The notes under the pieces were generated by a model, which saw only the letters and a program-made list of their open reading frames with translations, was not told the DNA's origin and made no database searches. A stretch of 64,000 bases of DNA from Desnuesiella massiliensis (GTDB taxonomy: Bacteria > Bacillota > Clostridia > Clostridiales > Clostridiaceae): assembly GCF_001403615.1 (NCBI RefSeq), contig NZ_LN879454.1, forward strand, positions 310,001-374,000, written 5' to 3'. The first letter of the stretch is position 1; the number at the start of each line of letters is the position of its first letter. The position numbers and the translations under genes were made by a program. Below, in pieces: positions 43,946 through 52,637 of this stretch.

Positions 43946-44947
43946 ATGGGAAAGCTTTTAACCTTTGGAGAGATTCTTATAAGATTTACACCCAAAAACT
44001 ATGATGTCTTTGAAAACAGCAATGAATTAGAATATTTCTTTGGAGGTTCCGAAGCCAATATAGCGGCCACTTTGTCTTCCCTAGGAGTTAAAACCTCCTT
44101 GCTGTCAGCTTTACCTGATAATGATATGAGTAAAAAGGCCTATAGGTATTTTAAAAGTACTGGAGTAGAAATGAATAATATAATTATAAAAGGTGACAAG
44201 CTAGGCTATTATTTTGTGGAGAGAAGCACAGGACTTAGGCAAAGCAATGTGATTTATGATAGAAAGCACAGCTCCTTTTCAATGCTTTCTTTAGAAGATA
44301 TAGATATGAACACAATATTTCATGAGGTAGAATGGTTTCATTTTAGCGGTATAACTGCGGCTGTAAGTGAGTCCGTAAGAGAAGTTCTTAAGGCATTAGT
44401 AAAAGAAGCAAAGCGTAGAGGAATATTTATATCCATGGATTTAAACTACAGAAGTAAGATGTGGAGTACAGCAGAAGCCAAAAGCTTTATGAGTGAGCTG
44501 GCACCCTATGTAGATCTTTGCTTTGGCATAGAACCTATAATGGCACATGAGGAAGATGTTAATATGTTTAATAGAACAGAGGCTACCAAAGAAAATATTA
44601 AGCATAGGATGGAAAGCTTAAAAAACAAATATGGCTTTAAATATATCTTTCACACAGAAAGAATCAATGATTTTGAAGATAATAATACCTATTATGCCTA
44701 TGGCTTAGGTGATAGCTTCGAGGAATCTCTAAAGATAACCACTAAGATGGTGGAGAGAGTGGGCAGCGGTGATGCTTTTGTATCAGGAGTTATATATTCT
44801 ATAATGAATAACAGTACCTTAAAGGAAAGCTTAGATAGAGGTGTGGCTGCGGCCACCTTAAAGTGCACCATTAAGGGAGATCACATGATAGCAAGTCTAG
44901 AGGAAATAGACAATATAATTTATAGTAAAAATTCTATTAACAGGTAG
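43946..44947 (+). CDS. PfkB-family sugar kinase, probably 2-keto-3-deoxygluconate kinase
   Basis: 333 residues from the ATG one base after the aldolase stop; an in-frame GTG at 43937 overlaps the aldolase. Ribokinase-fold motifs GGSEANIAATLSSLG (substrate side) and RVGSGDAFVSG (catalytic Asp and anion hole) are clear. Context between KDPG aldolase and an IlvD/Edd dehydratase makes KDG the likely substrate, giving KDPG. Specificity is from context only. Confidence 0.85.
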   Translation: MGKLLTFGEILIRFTPKNYDVFENSNELEYFFGGSEANIAATLSSLGVKTSLLSALPDNDMSKKAYRYFKSTGVEMNNIIIKGDKLGYYFVERSTGLRQSNVIYDRKHSSFSMLSLEDIDMNTIFHEVEWFHFSGITAAVSESVREVLKALVKEAKRRGIFISMDLNYRSKMWSTAEAKSFMSELAPYVDLCFGIEPIMAHEEDVNMFNRTEATKENIKHRMESLKNKYGFKYIFHTERINDFEDNNTYYAYGLGDSFEESLKITTKMVERVGSGDAFVSGVIYSIMNNSTLKESLDRGVAAATLKCTIKGDHMIASLEEIDNIIYSKNSINR

Positions 44948-44955
44948 GTGAGGTA

Positions 44956-46671
44956 ATGTTAAATTCACAGAAAGTAAGAGCTATGGCCCCAGAGATGGAT
45001 TCCCTAAGGATGGGCATGGGCTGGAGCAAAAAGGATTTAGAAAAGATACAAATAATAGTAGAAAGTACCTATGGAAAAAGCCATCCTGGCAGTGCTCATT
45101 TAAATATATTAGTAAAGGAAGCCATGGAGGAGCTATATGAAATTGGAGTAAAACCTGCAGATTATTATGCTACAGATATATGTGATGGGCAAGCTCAAGG
45201 TCATGATGGCATGAATTATTCCTTGGTTTCAAGAGAGATCATAGCAGATTTAATAGAAATTCATGTCAATGCTACTTCCTTTGATGGAGGGCTTTTTATA
45301 ACCAGCTGCGATAAGGGGATGCCAGCTAATTTAGTAGCCATGGCTAGAGTTAATATACCTGCCATAGCCATACCAGGGGGAGTAATGGCTTCAGGCCCAG
45401 ATTTACTTACTCTAAACCAAATTGGCACCTATAGTGCTATGCTAAAAAGAGGAGAGATCACAGAGGAGCAATATGGCTTCTATAAGGAAAATGCGTGCCC
45501 TAGCTGTGGTGCTTGCTCCTTTATGGGTACCGCTGCTACCATGCAGGTTATGAGCGAGGCCCTAGGCTTAGCATTGCCAGGAGCAGCCTTGCTTCCAGCT
45601 AATTCAGATATACTAAAGCTTTATGCAAAAGCATCTGCCAAGGCACTAGTAAGCCTAGTGAATAAGGGGATAAAGGTTTCAGATATAGTAACAAAGGAAG
45701 CTCTTGAAAATGCAATTATTGTCCACGCTGCCATAGGAGGATCTACAAATGCCATGCTTCATATTCCAGCCATTGCAAAGGAGCTAGGTATAGAGATAAC
45801 TGCAGAGGACTTTGATAGAATTCATAGAAACATTCCCTTCCTGCTAAATCTTAGACCTAGTGGAGCTTGGCCTGCAGAATACTTATTTTATTCTGGTGGA
45901 GTGCCCGCTGTGATGAAAAAGCTTAAGTCTTATCTGAATTTAGAGGTTATGACCGTTACAGGAAAAACCTTAGGGGAGAATCTTGAAGAGTTTAACCCAG
46001 AAGAGGCTTATGGAGATTACTATAAGATTAAGCAGGGCTTTGATCCTAAGCAGGTTATCTTTGACATAGAAAATCCCATAAGCAAAAGTGGGGCAGTGTC
46101 AGTTCTAAAGGGAAATTTAGCTCCAGAGGGCTGCGTCATAAAACACTCTGCCTTACCAAAGTCCATGTGGGATATAACCCTAAAGGCCAGAGTTTTTGAT
46201 AGAGAAGAGGATGCTTTTGAGGCTGTGATAACTAGGGATATAAAGCCTGGAGATGCGGTAATCATAAGATATGAAGGGCCTAGAGGCAGCGGTATGCCAG
46301 AGATGTTTTACACTACAGAGGCCGTGGCTTCCGATGAAAGTCTAAACTCTACCGTGGCCCTTATCACAGACGGAAGATTTTCAGGAGCTACCAGGGGGCC
46401 GGCTATAGGACACGTATCCCCAGAGGGAGCCAGCGGTGGTCCTATTGCCCTAGTAGAAGATGGGGATTTAATAAACATAAATATAGATCATAGAAGCATA
46501 AACATCGTAGGTATAAAGGGAGAAGAAAAGACTCCTCAAGAGGTTTTAACATGCTTAGAAAGCAGAAGGCAAAAGCTAGTACCAAGAGCTCCTAGATTTA
46601 AGGGGGGAGTACTAGGGATGTACACTAAACTAGCTAACTCTGCTATAAAGGGCGGATATATAGAGGATTAA
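44956..46671 (+). CDS. IlvD/Edd-family sugar-acid dehydratase
   Basis: 571 residues. The iron-sulfur cysteines are in CDGQAQGHDGMNYSL, TSCDKGMP and CPSCGACSFMGT, the three cluster motifs of the IlvD/Edd family. The CPSCGAC-FMGTA form is nearer to sugar-acid dehydratases than to dihydroxyacid dehydratase, and no other branched-chain amino acid gene is present. With KDG kinase and KDPG aldolase it most likely turns an aldonate such as gluconate into KDG. AGGTGAGG precedes the ATG. Last gene of cluster B. Confidence 0.85.
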   Translation: MLNSQKVRAMAPEMDSLRMGMGWSKKDLEKIQIIVESTYGKSHPGSAHLNILVKEAMEELYEIGVKPADYYATDICDGQAQGHDGMNYSLVSREIIADLIEIHVNATSFDGGLFITSCDKGMPANLVAMARVNIPAIAIPGGVMASGPDLLTLNQIGTYSAMLKRGEITEEQYGFYKENACPSCGACSFMGTAATMQVMSEALGLALPGAALLPANSDILKLYAKASAKALVSLVNKGIKVSDIVTKEALENAIIVHAAIGGSTNAMLHIPAIAKELGIEITAEDFDRIHRNIPFLLNLRPSGAWPAEYLFYSGGVPAVMKKLKSYLNLEVMTVTGKTLGENLEEFNPEEAYGDYYKIKQGFDPKQVIFDIENPISKSGAVSVLKGNLAPEGCVIKHSALPKSMWDITLKARVFDREEDAFEAVITRDIKPGDAVIIRYEGPRGSGMPEMFYTTEAVASDESLNSTVALITDGRFSGATRGPAIGHVSPEGASGGPIALVEDGDLININIDHRSINIVGIKGEEKTPQEVLTCLESRRQKLVPRAPRFKGGVLGMYTKLANSAIKGGYIED

Positions 46672-46738
46672 CTATATAAAAAAGCTTTAGAAATGATATC
46701 TTTAAGATATTATGGTGCAGGTATAAGTCAAAAGCTTA

Positions 46739-46827
46739 CGCTTTTTCTATATATAAATAGAAAAAGTGATATAGTGAATGTATAAATAAAATCTGTAGGA
46801 TTATAATTATAGTTCTACAGATTTTTT
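46739..46827 (+). terminator. Hairpin and terminator ending cluster B
   Basis: A first hairpin CGCTTTTTCTAT / ATAGAAAAAGTG (46739-46767) is followed by the terminator AAATCTGTAG / CTACAGATTT (46789-46824) with T6. The rest of the gap to 46940 shows nothing else. Confidence 0.75.
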
Positions 46828-46940
46828 ATATTATATAAATTTTATGAAACTATTATAGTTGAAGGCATTATTGTAAAAAAGGCATGGGATTTATGTAACA
46901 GTATATATAGATCATGCAGATGGAGATTGTAAGAAAAACG

Positions 46941-46957
46941 GCAGCATGATGCTGCCA
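46941..46957 (-). terminator. Terminator of the DUF1259 gene
   Basis: GGCAGCAT and ATGCTGCC form a tight stem; on the minus strand GTTTTTCTT follows. Confidence 0.7.
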
Positions 46958-46989
46958 GAGGTGATTTTTATTAATTAAATATATTAGAT

Positions 46990-47787
46990 TTATTTTGCTA
47001 AATCAAGAGCCGACCGTAAAGTATGAGCTATATGTTCTGGTTCATCTACTGCCCAGAAGTGCATGAAGAAAAGTCGTGGCATTTCTGTTAACATATGATT
47101 GTGAATAGCGGTTACTGCAATATTATTTTTCTTTAAGATATTTGCAACTGGGTTAACCTCATTAGCTAATAAAACAAAGTCACCTGTGGCAGCCACTTTC
47201 TCTCCTACAGATTGAAAATTAATAGAATGAGATATTCCCATTGCTGGCGATAACTGATGACCATCCTCTGAAATTATTGTGGTTCTAGGAAATGATAACT
47301 GCAGCACATTGTCTTTATGAGAACCTTTCTGTCCTAAAATATTTTCTATTAAACTCCAATTTATTTTAGACTGGGGTTGTTGTTTTGCTTTAAATGGAGT
47401 TGATGTTAAAGCAAGTGCACTCCTTACACTTTGGGCAAGCTTAATAGGATCTCCTTCACCTTTAATGTGTAAATACATAATTCTTGGTAGTTCATGCAAT
47501 AGATGATTATGGAGTCCTGTTACTTCAATTCCACTTTCAAATAAGCTTGACATGACAGGATCAACCTCATCTTCTAATAAAACCAAATCCCCCATCATCA
47601 TACTGTGATTTTGTAATTGACTAAATGCTACCCAGGAAGTGAGGGCCAAATCAGGATCTAATATAATGTCATCGATTCTAACTTTTAAATCATAACGTGG
47701 AAAAGTAAACTTAGAAACTCCAGCAGCTGTAGTGCCTTCCTGTGAAAAAATCTTTTTTATTATTCTATTCGTTACTCTTTTGATTAG
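46990..47787 (-). pseudogene. DUF1259 protein with damaged 5' end
   Basis: The frame is open for 265 codons up to a stop at 47788-47790, and the DUF1259 domain clearly continues upstream of the first possible start (TTG at 47649): FTFPRYDLKVRIDD then LALTSWVAF. Two repeated halves are seen (NHLLHELPRIMYLH and NHMLTEMPRLFFMH), each with family His residues. There is no ATG, GTG or TTG near the N-terminus. AGGTGA does occur at the right place, but in another frame and before ATA. A lost start plus a frameshift is likely, or the gene uses an internal start. Function of the family is unknown. Confidence 0.6.
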
Positions 47788-47921
47788 CTACTATAAGTCA
47801 CCTGAAATGAATAACTAAATATTTAACTAGAATAATAATTAGGATCAAAAAAGCAATAATCTCATGCTCAGAATTTAGGCTTCATTGTGTTCCTTGTTGA
47901 AGTTCGCTATAGTATAATGAT

Positions 47922-48046
47922 AGCAGGATAGATAGTTTAGTATATAACTATTTATCCTGCTATTATTAATAGTACTTATAACAAATAGTATGATTAGCTA
48001 AAAATTAATAAAAACAAGATAGAGCATTTTTTCTACCTTGTTTCTC
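47922..48046 (-). terminator. Hairpins downstream of the P-type ATPase
   Basis: AAACAAGGTAGA / TCTATCTTGTTTTT (48010-48046, minus strand reading) is the terminator. Beyond it a long perfect stem ATAGCAGGATA / TATCCTGCTAT with an inner AGTT/AACT (47922-47965) stands alone. Nothing else is seen between 47788 and 48069. Confidence 0.65.
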
Positions 48047-48069
48047 TACTATTATATATAATAAAGTTT

Positions 48070-49935
48070 TTATTTATTTTTAAAATTTAATAATAATGCT
48101 GAATTTATAATAACTGCAACAGAACCCACGTTATGAACTAAGGCACCAAGTATTGGATTTAAAATACCTGTCATTGCTAATATAATAGCCGCAAAATTTA
48201 GCAGCATGGAAAGAGCTAAATTCCATTTAATTGTATTCATAGTTTTTTGTGATAAACTTAATAGGTGAGGAATAGATTTAATGTCATCACTAACAAGGGC
48301 AATATCTGCTGCATCAACAGCAATATCACTACCAATACCTCCCATTGCAACACCAACATATGCTTTTTTAAGAGCAGGTGCATCATTAATACCATCACCA
48401 ACCATGCAAATCATATTATTTTCATTTTGATATTTTTCAATTGCAGACATCTTATCCTCTGGTAAGCATTCTGAATGAAAATTAGTAATACCAACGCTCT
48501 TAGCAATATGAGAAGCCGCTTGTGGGTTATCACCAGTTAGCAGTATGCTTTCTACATTGATGGATTTAAGCTTTTTAATCATGTCTACAGAATCTTTACG
48601 TAATGTATCAGACAGAGCTATAAAACCAGCCTCGCAGCCATCTATAGCAATATAGATAATTGTACAACCTTCATTTCTGTAGCCAGATGCCTTGCCCAAC
48701 ACATCCTGAGACATTGCTACTGAGTTTTCAACTAGTAATTCTGCATTTCCTGCAAAAATTGTATTACCTGAAACCATTGCTTTAACGCCACGACCTGCAA
48801 TCATTGCAAATTCCTGTGGATCCTCTAAAGTTATGCTGGACATATTTTTAAAATGCGAAACAATAGCTTTGCCTAGCGGATGTTCGGAACGAAGTTCAGC
48901 AGAAGCTGTAAGTGTCAACAACTTTTCTGAACTTATATTCGTATTAAAGCTTTCAATCGCTATAACAGCAGGTTTACCATAAGTGAGAGTACCAGTTTTG
49001 TCAAAGGCAATTCTAGTTACTTTTGATAGTCTTTCTAATGCATCTCCTTCGCGGACAAGAATACCATATTTTGTAGCGTTACCAATACCAGCCATAATGG
49101 CAGTAGGAGTTGCGAGTACTAAGGCACAGGGGCAGAATACAACAAGAATGGTAACTGAACGAATTATCTCTCCTGAAACAAACCATGTACCAGCTGCAGA
49201 TAAAAGAGCAATGACAACTATCCAAGTGGCCCATCTATCTGCCATGCCAACAATTTTAGCCTTACTTGCATCAGCAGACTCTACAAGTTTAATCATCCTC
49301 TGAAGTGAGCTGTCCTCACCAACCTTGGTAGCCTTCATATCAAATGTACCAAATTGATTTACTGTACCGCTGGAAACCTCATCGCCAACGCCTTTATCAA
49401 CGGGCAGAGATTCACCGGTCATTACTGCTTGATTAATAGAGGTTTGGCCAGAAATAATAACACCATCAACAGCAATAGTCTCTCCTGCAAGCACGCGAAG
49501 TGTATCGCCAACTTGAACTTTCTCCGCAGGTATTATGCTTTCTTCTCCCTCATGAATAACTCTAGCAGTACGAGGAGTAAGATGTACCAGTTTTTCGATA
49601 CCAGCACGAGCTTTTGCAACGGTGCGATCCTCTAATAAAGCCCCTAATGTCATAATGAACGCAACCTCGCCTGCCGCAAAGGTTTGTCCAATCAAAACAG
49701 AGGCAATAAGAGCAAGTGCAACCAAAACGTCTGCTTTAATATCAAATTCTTGTATAAGACCTTCTGCAGCACCCTTAATTATAGGTATACCGCAGAGAAT
49801 AATTGCTATCCAGGCTGCATCAATTTTTAAACTACCAATATGTAAAAAGCTGATAACTAATGATATAGCTGAGATTACTAGAAAGAGTACAACTCGTTTA
49901 TCTTCAACTTTAAAAATATCTATTAACTTTTTCAT
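48070..49935 (-). CDS. Heavy-metal P1B-type ATPase
   Basis: 621 residues. The metal site is CPC in FCPCALVLATPTAI, the phosphorylated Asp in DKTGTLTYG, the ATP-site motif SEHPLGKAI (P1B HP motif) and the hinge GDGINDAPALKKA are all intact; TGES is present. There is no N-terminal metal-binding domain, and the protein begins directly with membrane helices. It pumps Cu, Zn, Cd or a similar ion out of the cell. The CsoR gene upstream suggests copper; exact metal is not proven. The base composition appears slightly richer in G+C than in surrounding genes. Confidence 0.92.
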   Translation of the reverse strand: MKKLIDIFKVEDKRVVLFLVISAISLVISFLHIGSLKIDAAWIAIILCGIPIIKGAAEGLIQEFDIKADVLVALALIASVLIGQTFAAGEVAFIMTLGALLEDRTVAKARAGIEKLVHLTPRTARVIHEGEESIIPAEKVQVGDTLRVLAGETIAVDGVIISGQTSINQAVMTGESLPVDKGVGDEVSSGTVNQFGTFDMKATKVGEDSSLQRMIKLVESADASKAKIVGMADRWATWIVVIALLSAAGTWFVSGEIIRSVTILVVFCPCALVLATPTAIMAGIGNATKYGILVREGDALERLSKVTRIAFDKTGTLTYGKPAVIAIESFNTNISSEKLLTLTASAELRSEHPLGKAIVSHFKNMSSITLEDPQEFAMIAGRGVKAMVSGNTIFAGNAELLVENSVAMSQDVLGKASGYRNEGCTIIYIAIDGCEAGFIALSDTLRKDSVDMIKKLKSINVESILLTGDNPQAASHIAKSVGITNFHSECLPEDKMSAIEKYQNENNMICMVGDGINDAPALKKAYVGVAMGGIGSDIAVDAADIALVSDDIKSIPHLLSLSQKTMNTIKWNLALSMLLNFAAIILAMTGILNPILGALVHNVGSVAVIINSALLLNFKNK

Positions 49936-49943
49936 TTTGTCAC

Positions 49944-50219
49944 CTAACCCATTCTTGAAAAATGTTCTACTGCTTTAGCAAATTCAGCGATTGTTTTGTC
50001 GGCATCGCCATGCTCTATACCATCACGAACACAGTGTTGTAGATGTCCTTCTAAAACTACCTGACCAACCTTATGTAATGCACTTTTTGCAGCATTAATC
50101 TGTATCAAAATATCTTCACAAGGAACATCTTTAGCTACCATTTCGGAAATAGCTCTAAGCTGACCTTCTATTTTTTTAATTCTTGTTTGAACCTTTGGAA
50201 TGTCCATACATTGACGCAT
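49944..50219 (-). CDS. csoR: CsoR-family metal-sensing repressor
   Basis: 91 residues from the ATG at 50219, seven bases after GGAGG; the longer frame to 50303 would include the operator. All-helical DUF156 fold with the Cu(I)-type ligands: Cys in VPCEDIL, then H-x3-C in GHLQHC. It represses its own gene and the ATPase; metal binding releases it. It lies 8 bp before the ATPase gene. A matching palindrome overlaps the promoter. Confidence 0.9.
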   Translation of the reverse strand: MRQCMDIPKVQTRIKKIEGQLRAISEMVAKDVPCEDILIQINAAKSALHKVGQVVLEGHLQHCVRDGIEHGDADKTIAEFAKAVEHFSRMG

Positions 50220-50252
50220 ATTTTTATCCTCCAACATAATAAGATTTATTTT

Positions 50253-50303
50253 ATACCTATAGGGGTATAGGTATATATTAATATTTGAAAATACTATTGT
50301 CAA
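50253..50303 (-). promoter_or_regulatory. csoR promoter with CsoR-type operator
   Basis: On the minus strand TTGACA (50303-50298) and TAATAT (50280-50275) are 17 bp apart. Directly after the -10 is the palindrome ATACCTATAGGGG TATAGGTAT (50253-50274), which resembles CsoR operators (TACC...GGTA around a G-rich centre). Confidence 0.7.
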
Positions 50304-50476
50304 TGATTATATATAAAATTAAAGAGGGTTTTACAGTAGTTTCCACAATAAAAGGCATATGCTTATTTGATGGGGTTAGATATCTTTTTACCATAATTTA
50401 ATGTAACATACTCTGCTTTTGCGATAACAATATAGATAAATCTCAATAAGAAATTTGCAGTTGTTGTACGAAATAT

Positions 50477-50722
50477 TTGTTAAATTTAGTATATGGTAAT
50501 ATGCTGACAATAATTATAGAGAAGATTTATAATTCGAATATCCCCCATACAGGGATATTTGAATGGGGGATACGAGTTGTATTTGGATATTTATTTGCCA
50601 TAGTATTTAGATTTGGATTAGTAGGTATTTGGTTAGCTTATTCCCTTGATATAGTTGTAAGAGGTATAATACTATTATTAAGATTCTTAAACGGTAAATG
50701 GAAATATGTAAAGATAGACTAA
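50477..50722 (+). pseudogene. C-terminal remnant of a MATE efflux transporter
   Basis: An 81-codon frame whose last 60 residues (WGIRVVFGYLFAI, GLVGIWLAYSLDIVVRG, LRFLNGKWK) match the final two helices of MATE multidrug transporters. Full MATE proteins have about 450 residues and 12 helices, and nothing upstream encodes the rest. It is a deletion remnant. The next gene starts 20 bp after its stop. Confidence 0.7.
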
Positions 50723-50742
50723 AGTTTAAAGGAGAGTTAAAT

Positions 50743-51021
50743 ATGGATAATCATAACCATAACCATCCAAATCAAAAGCAGGTAATAAATAGATTATCAA
50801 GAATAATCGGACATGCGGAAGCAATAAAAAGAATGTGTATAGAAGAAAAAGAGTGCAGTGAGATATTAATTCAGATAGCCGCTGTTAAGTCTGCACTAAA
50901 TAATGTAGGTAAAATTATATTACAAGATCACATAAATCACTGTATAATAGATGCTGCTAAAAATGATGATGCGGAGGCATTAAATAAGCTAAATATGGCT
51001 ATAGATAAGTTTTTGAAATAG
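50743..51021 (+). CDS. Second CsoR/RcnR-family regulator with His-rich start
   Basis: 92 residues from the ATG at 50743, seven bases after AAAGGAGAG. It has the CsoR fold with Cys in KECSEIL and H-x3-C in DHINHC. The N-terminus MDNHNHNHPNQ is rich in His and may add metal ligands. It is a paralogue of the CsoR at 49944 (same Cys and H-x3-C pattern). It has no visible target gene; the MATE remnant upstream may be what is left of one. Confidence 0.85.
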   Translation: MDNHNHNHPNQKQVINRLSRIIGHAEAIKRMCIEEKECSEILIQIAAVKSALNNVGKIILQDHINHCIIDAAKNDDAEALNKLNMAIDKFLK

Positions 51022-51218
51022 AAAAATATTATTAGTTTTTATCAAACCAAAATCTACGGCTTGCTCATTATGTAAAACCACATCGTAAATATATGTATGT
51101 AAATACTCTCTTAAAAAATATTAAAGAGATTCAAATGTTTTGGAAGGTCGTTTTACGTATCTAACCCATATTATGCATATCAAATATCAACACAAGCATG
51201 ATAAACAATATTCTAATT

Positions 51219-51250
51219 AAGCGACGTTAGTTAAAAATTACGTCGCTTTT
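51219..51250 (+). terminator. Terminator after the second CsoR gene
   Basis: AAGCGACGT and ACGTCGCTT form a 9-bp stem with TTTAAA following. A further hairpin GGCGAT/ATCGCC with a long loop lies at 51383-51404 near the end of the convergent gene. The rest of 51022-51458 shows no gene. Confidence 0.65.
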
Positions 51251-51458
51251 AAAAAATATTCTTCAATAACTAAATATTACACTCTTTATTCTATCTTAAT
51301 GAAATATTTAGTATAATATTCCTTGAGGTAAGTTAAGGCATCTCTGTAAGATTTTACGAAACAAAGATTAAAGGAAGTTTAGGGCGATCTATTAATAAAT
51401 CGCCTAATTAATATGCATACCAGTAATTTTATTTAAGTAATTGAATATTTTAAAATAT

Positions 51459-52355
51459 TTATACTCCAAAACGTTCATATGGATTTTCTATTTTAATAGG
51501 GTCTGCATTAGGAGAAGTTGTAATTAATAACAAAGTATCAACATTACCTTCTTCATAGGCTTTTAGAATATCTGCTCCAGTATCTGGCATATGTGTCAGG
51601 ATTGTTTTTATCCATTTCGGACTCATCTTTATTCCAAGTGGAGTTTCTTCAAGTTTAATTCTGCCGGTTTCACAATATTTACTTTCAACAAGTAGATAAC
51701 CAATGCATTCTCCATTCTTATCTGTCTTTTCGTAAATCCTGTCAAACCCTTCACGATTTTCTTCAGCCTTTTCATTTAAATTACAGTTTGTTGTTTCTGC
51801 ATAATTCTTGTTAACACATTTGATTGTTAAGTCTATTTCTTTAGCAAGGTTAATAAGAATATTCATATCATCTTTAGGTATAAAACCTAAAACAACATTA
51901 TCATCAAATTCATGTGCCACTATAAAAAGGCGATACTCTGTATTTTCCTCTAACCATATACCAAGCCTACATAATATTGATTCATTGGCATATTGCTCCA
52001 TACTATCAAAATTGATCTTTTCACCTATTTCACGTGGCATGCCACACTTTGCCAATGCGTAATAAAAATACTTTGCTCCAGCTTTCCAATCAACAGTGCA
52101 TAAGTTACCGTTTTCCTCTAAATAATGCTGTAATAACCCAACAAACAAATGTTTAGAAGGATAAACTATTACATTATACAATTCTTTATGATGATTAAAA
52201 AACTCTTGTGGTTTGTGTTTGGCCTCGTAAAGGTTTCTTGCTTTAATATGTGCATCTTTACATGCGCAAAACTCCAATAGCTTTTTTAAATTTTTAACTT
52301 CTATTATTTCGTTAGTATTTTCTTTTGATTTCTTAAATCTATTAAATATACCCAT
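51459..52355 (-). CDS. Hypothetical protein, SseB-like C-terminus possible
   Basis: 298 residues from the ATG at 52355, after TGGAGG; the frame is open to 52409 but without a site. The protein starts MGIFNRFKK, is soluble and contains no membrane segment. The end (MPDTGADILKAYEEGNVDTL and TSPNADPIKIENPYE) looks like a small alpha/beta domain and resembles SseB-type endings only loosely. No function can be given. Confidence 0.55.
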   Translation of the reverse strand: MGIFNRFKKSKENTNEIIEVKNLKKLLEFCACKDAHIKARNLYEAKHKPQEFFNHHKELYNVIVYPSKHLFVGLLQHYLEENGNLCTVDWKAGAKYFYYALAKCGMPREIGEKINFDSMEQYANESILCRLGIWLEENTEYRLFIVAHEFDDNVVLGFIPKDDMNILINLAKEIDLTIKCVNKNYAETTNCNLNEKAEENREGFDRIYEKTDKNGECIGYLLVESKYCETGRIKLEETPLGIKMSPKWIKTILTHMPDTGADILKAYEEGNVDTLLLITTSPNADPIKIENPYERFGV

Positions 52356-52637
52356 TGTTTTTCCTCCATATGTAGAAGTAACTAATTTCTTAACTATAGT
52401 ATAAAGCAATGTGGTTAATAATTCCAGAGAATAAAACAGAATTCTCGATTATGAAATTATGGGAAACATCTTATACGGATTTCACATTTTTTCTCCTAGG
52501 CTGCATAGTAGCTCAGCTATTCTCCTATAATTCCAAATAAACTGTCTATTGTAAAATAAGTAATAATCCCAAGATTGCCTGGATAATAATATAAGATATG
52601 GCAATAATCATAAATAAAATTGTAAGGAGGGATTATT

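Noticed and set aside
44956..46671. Annotation as dihydroxyacid dehydratase of branched-chain amino acid synthesis
   Set aside because: Neighbours are KDG kinase and KDPG aldolase, no ilv genes are present, and the CPSCGAC form of the cluster motif fits sugar-acid dehydratases better.
48983..49978. Several plus-strand frames opposite the P-type ATPase
   Set aside because: All lie antisense to intact ATPase motifs and have no ribosome sites.
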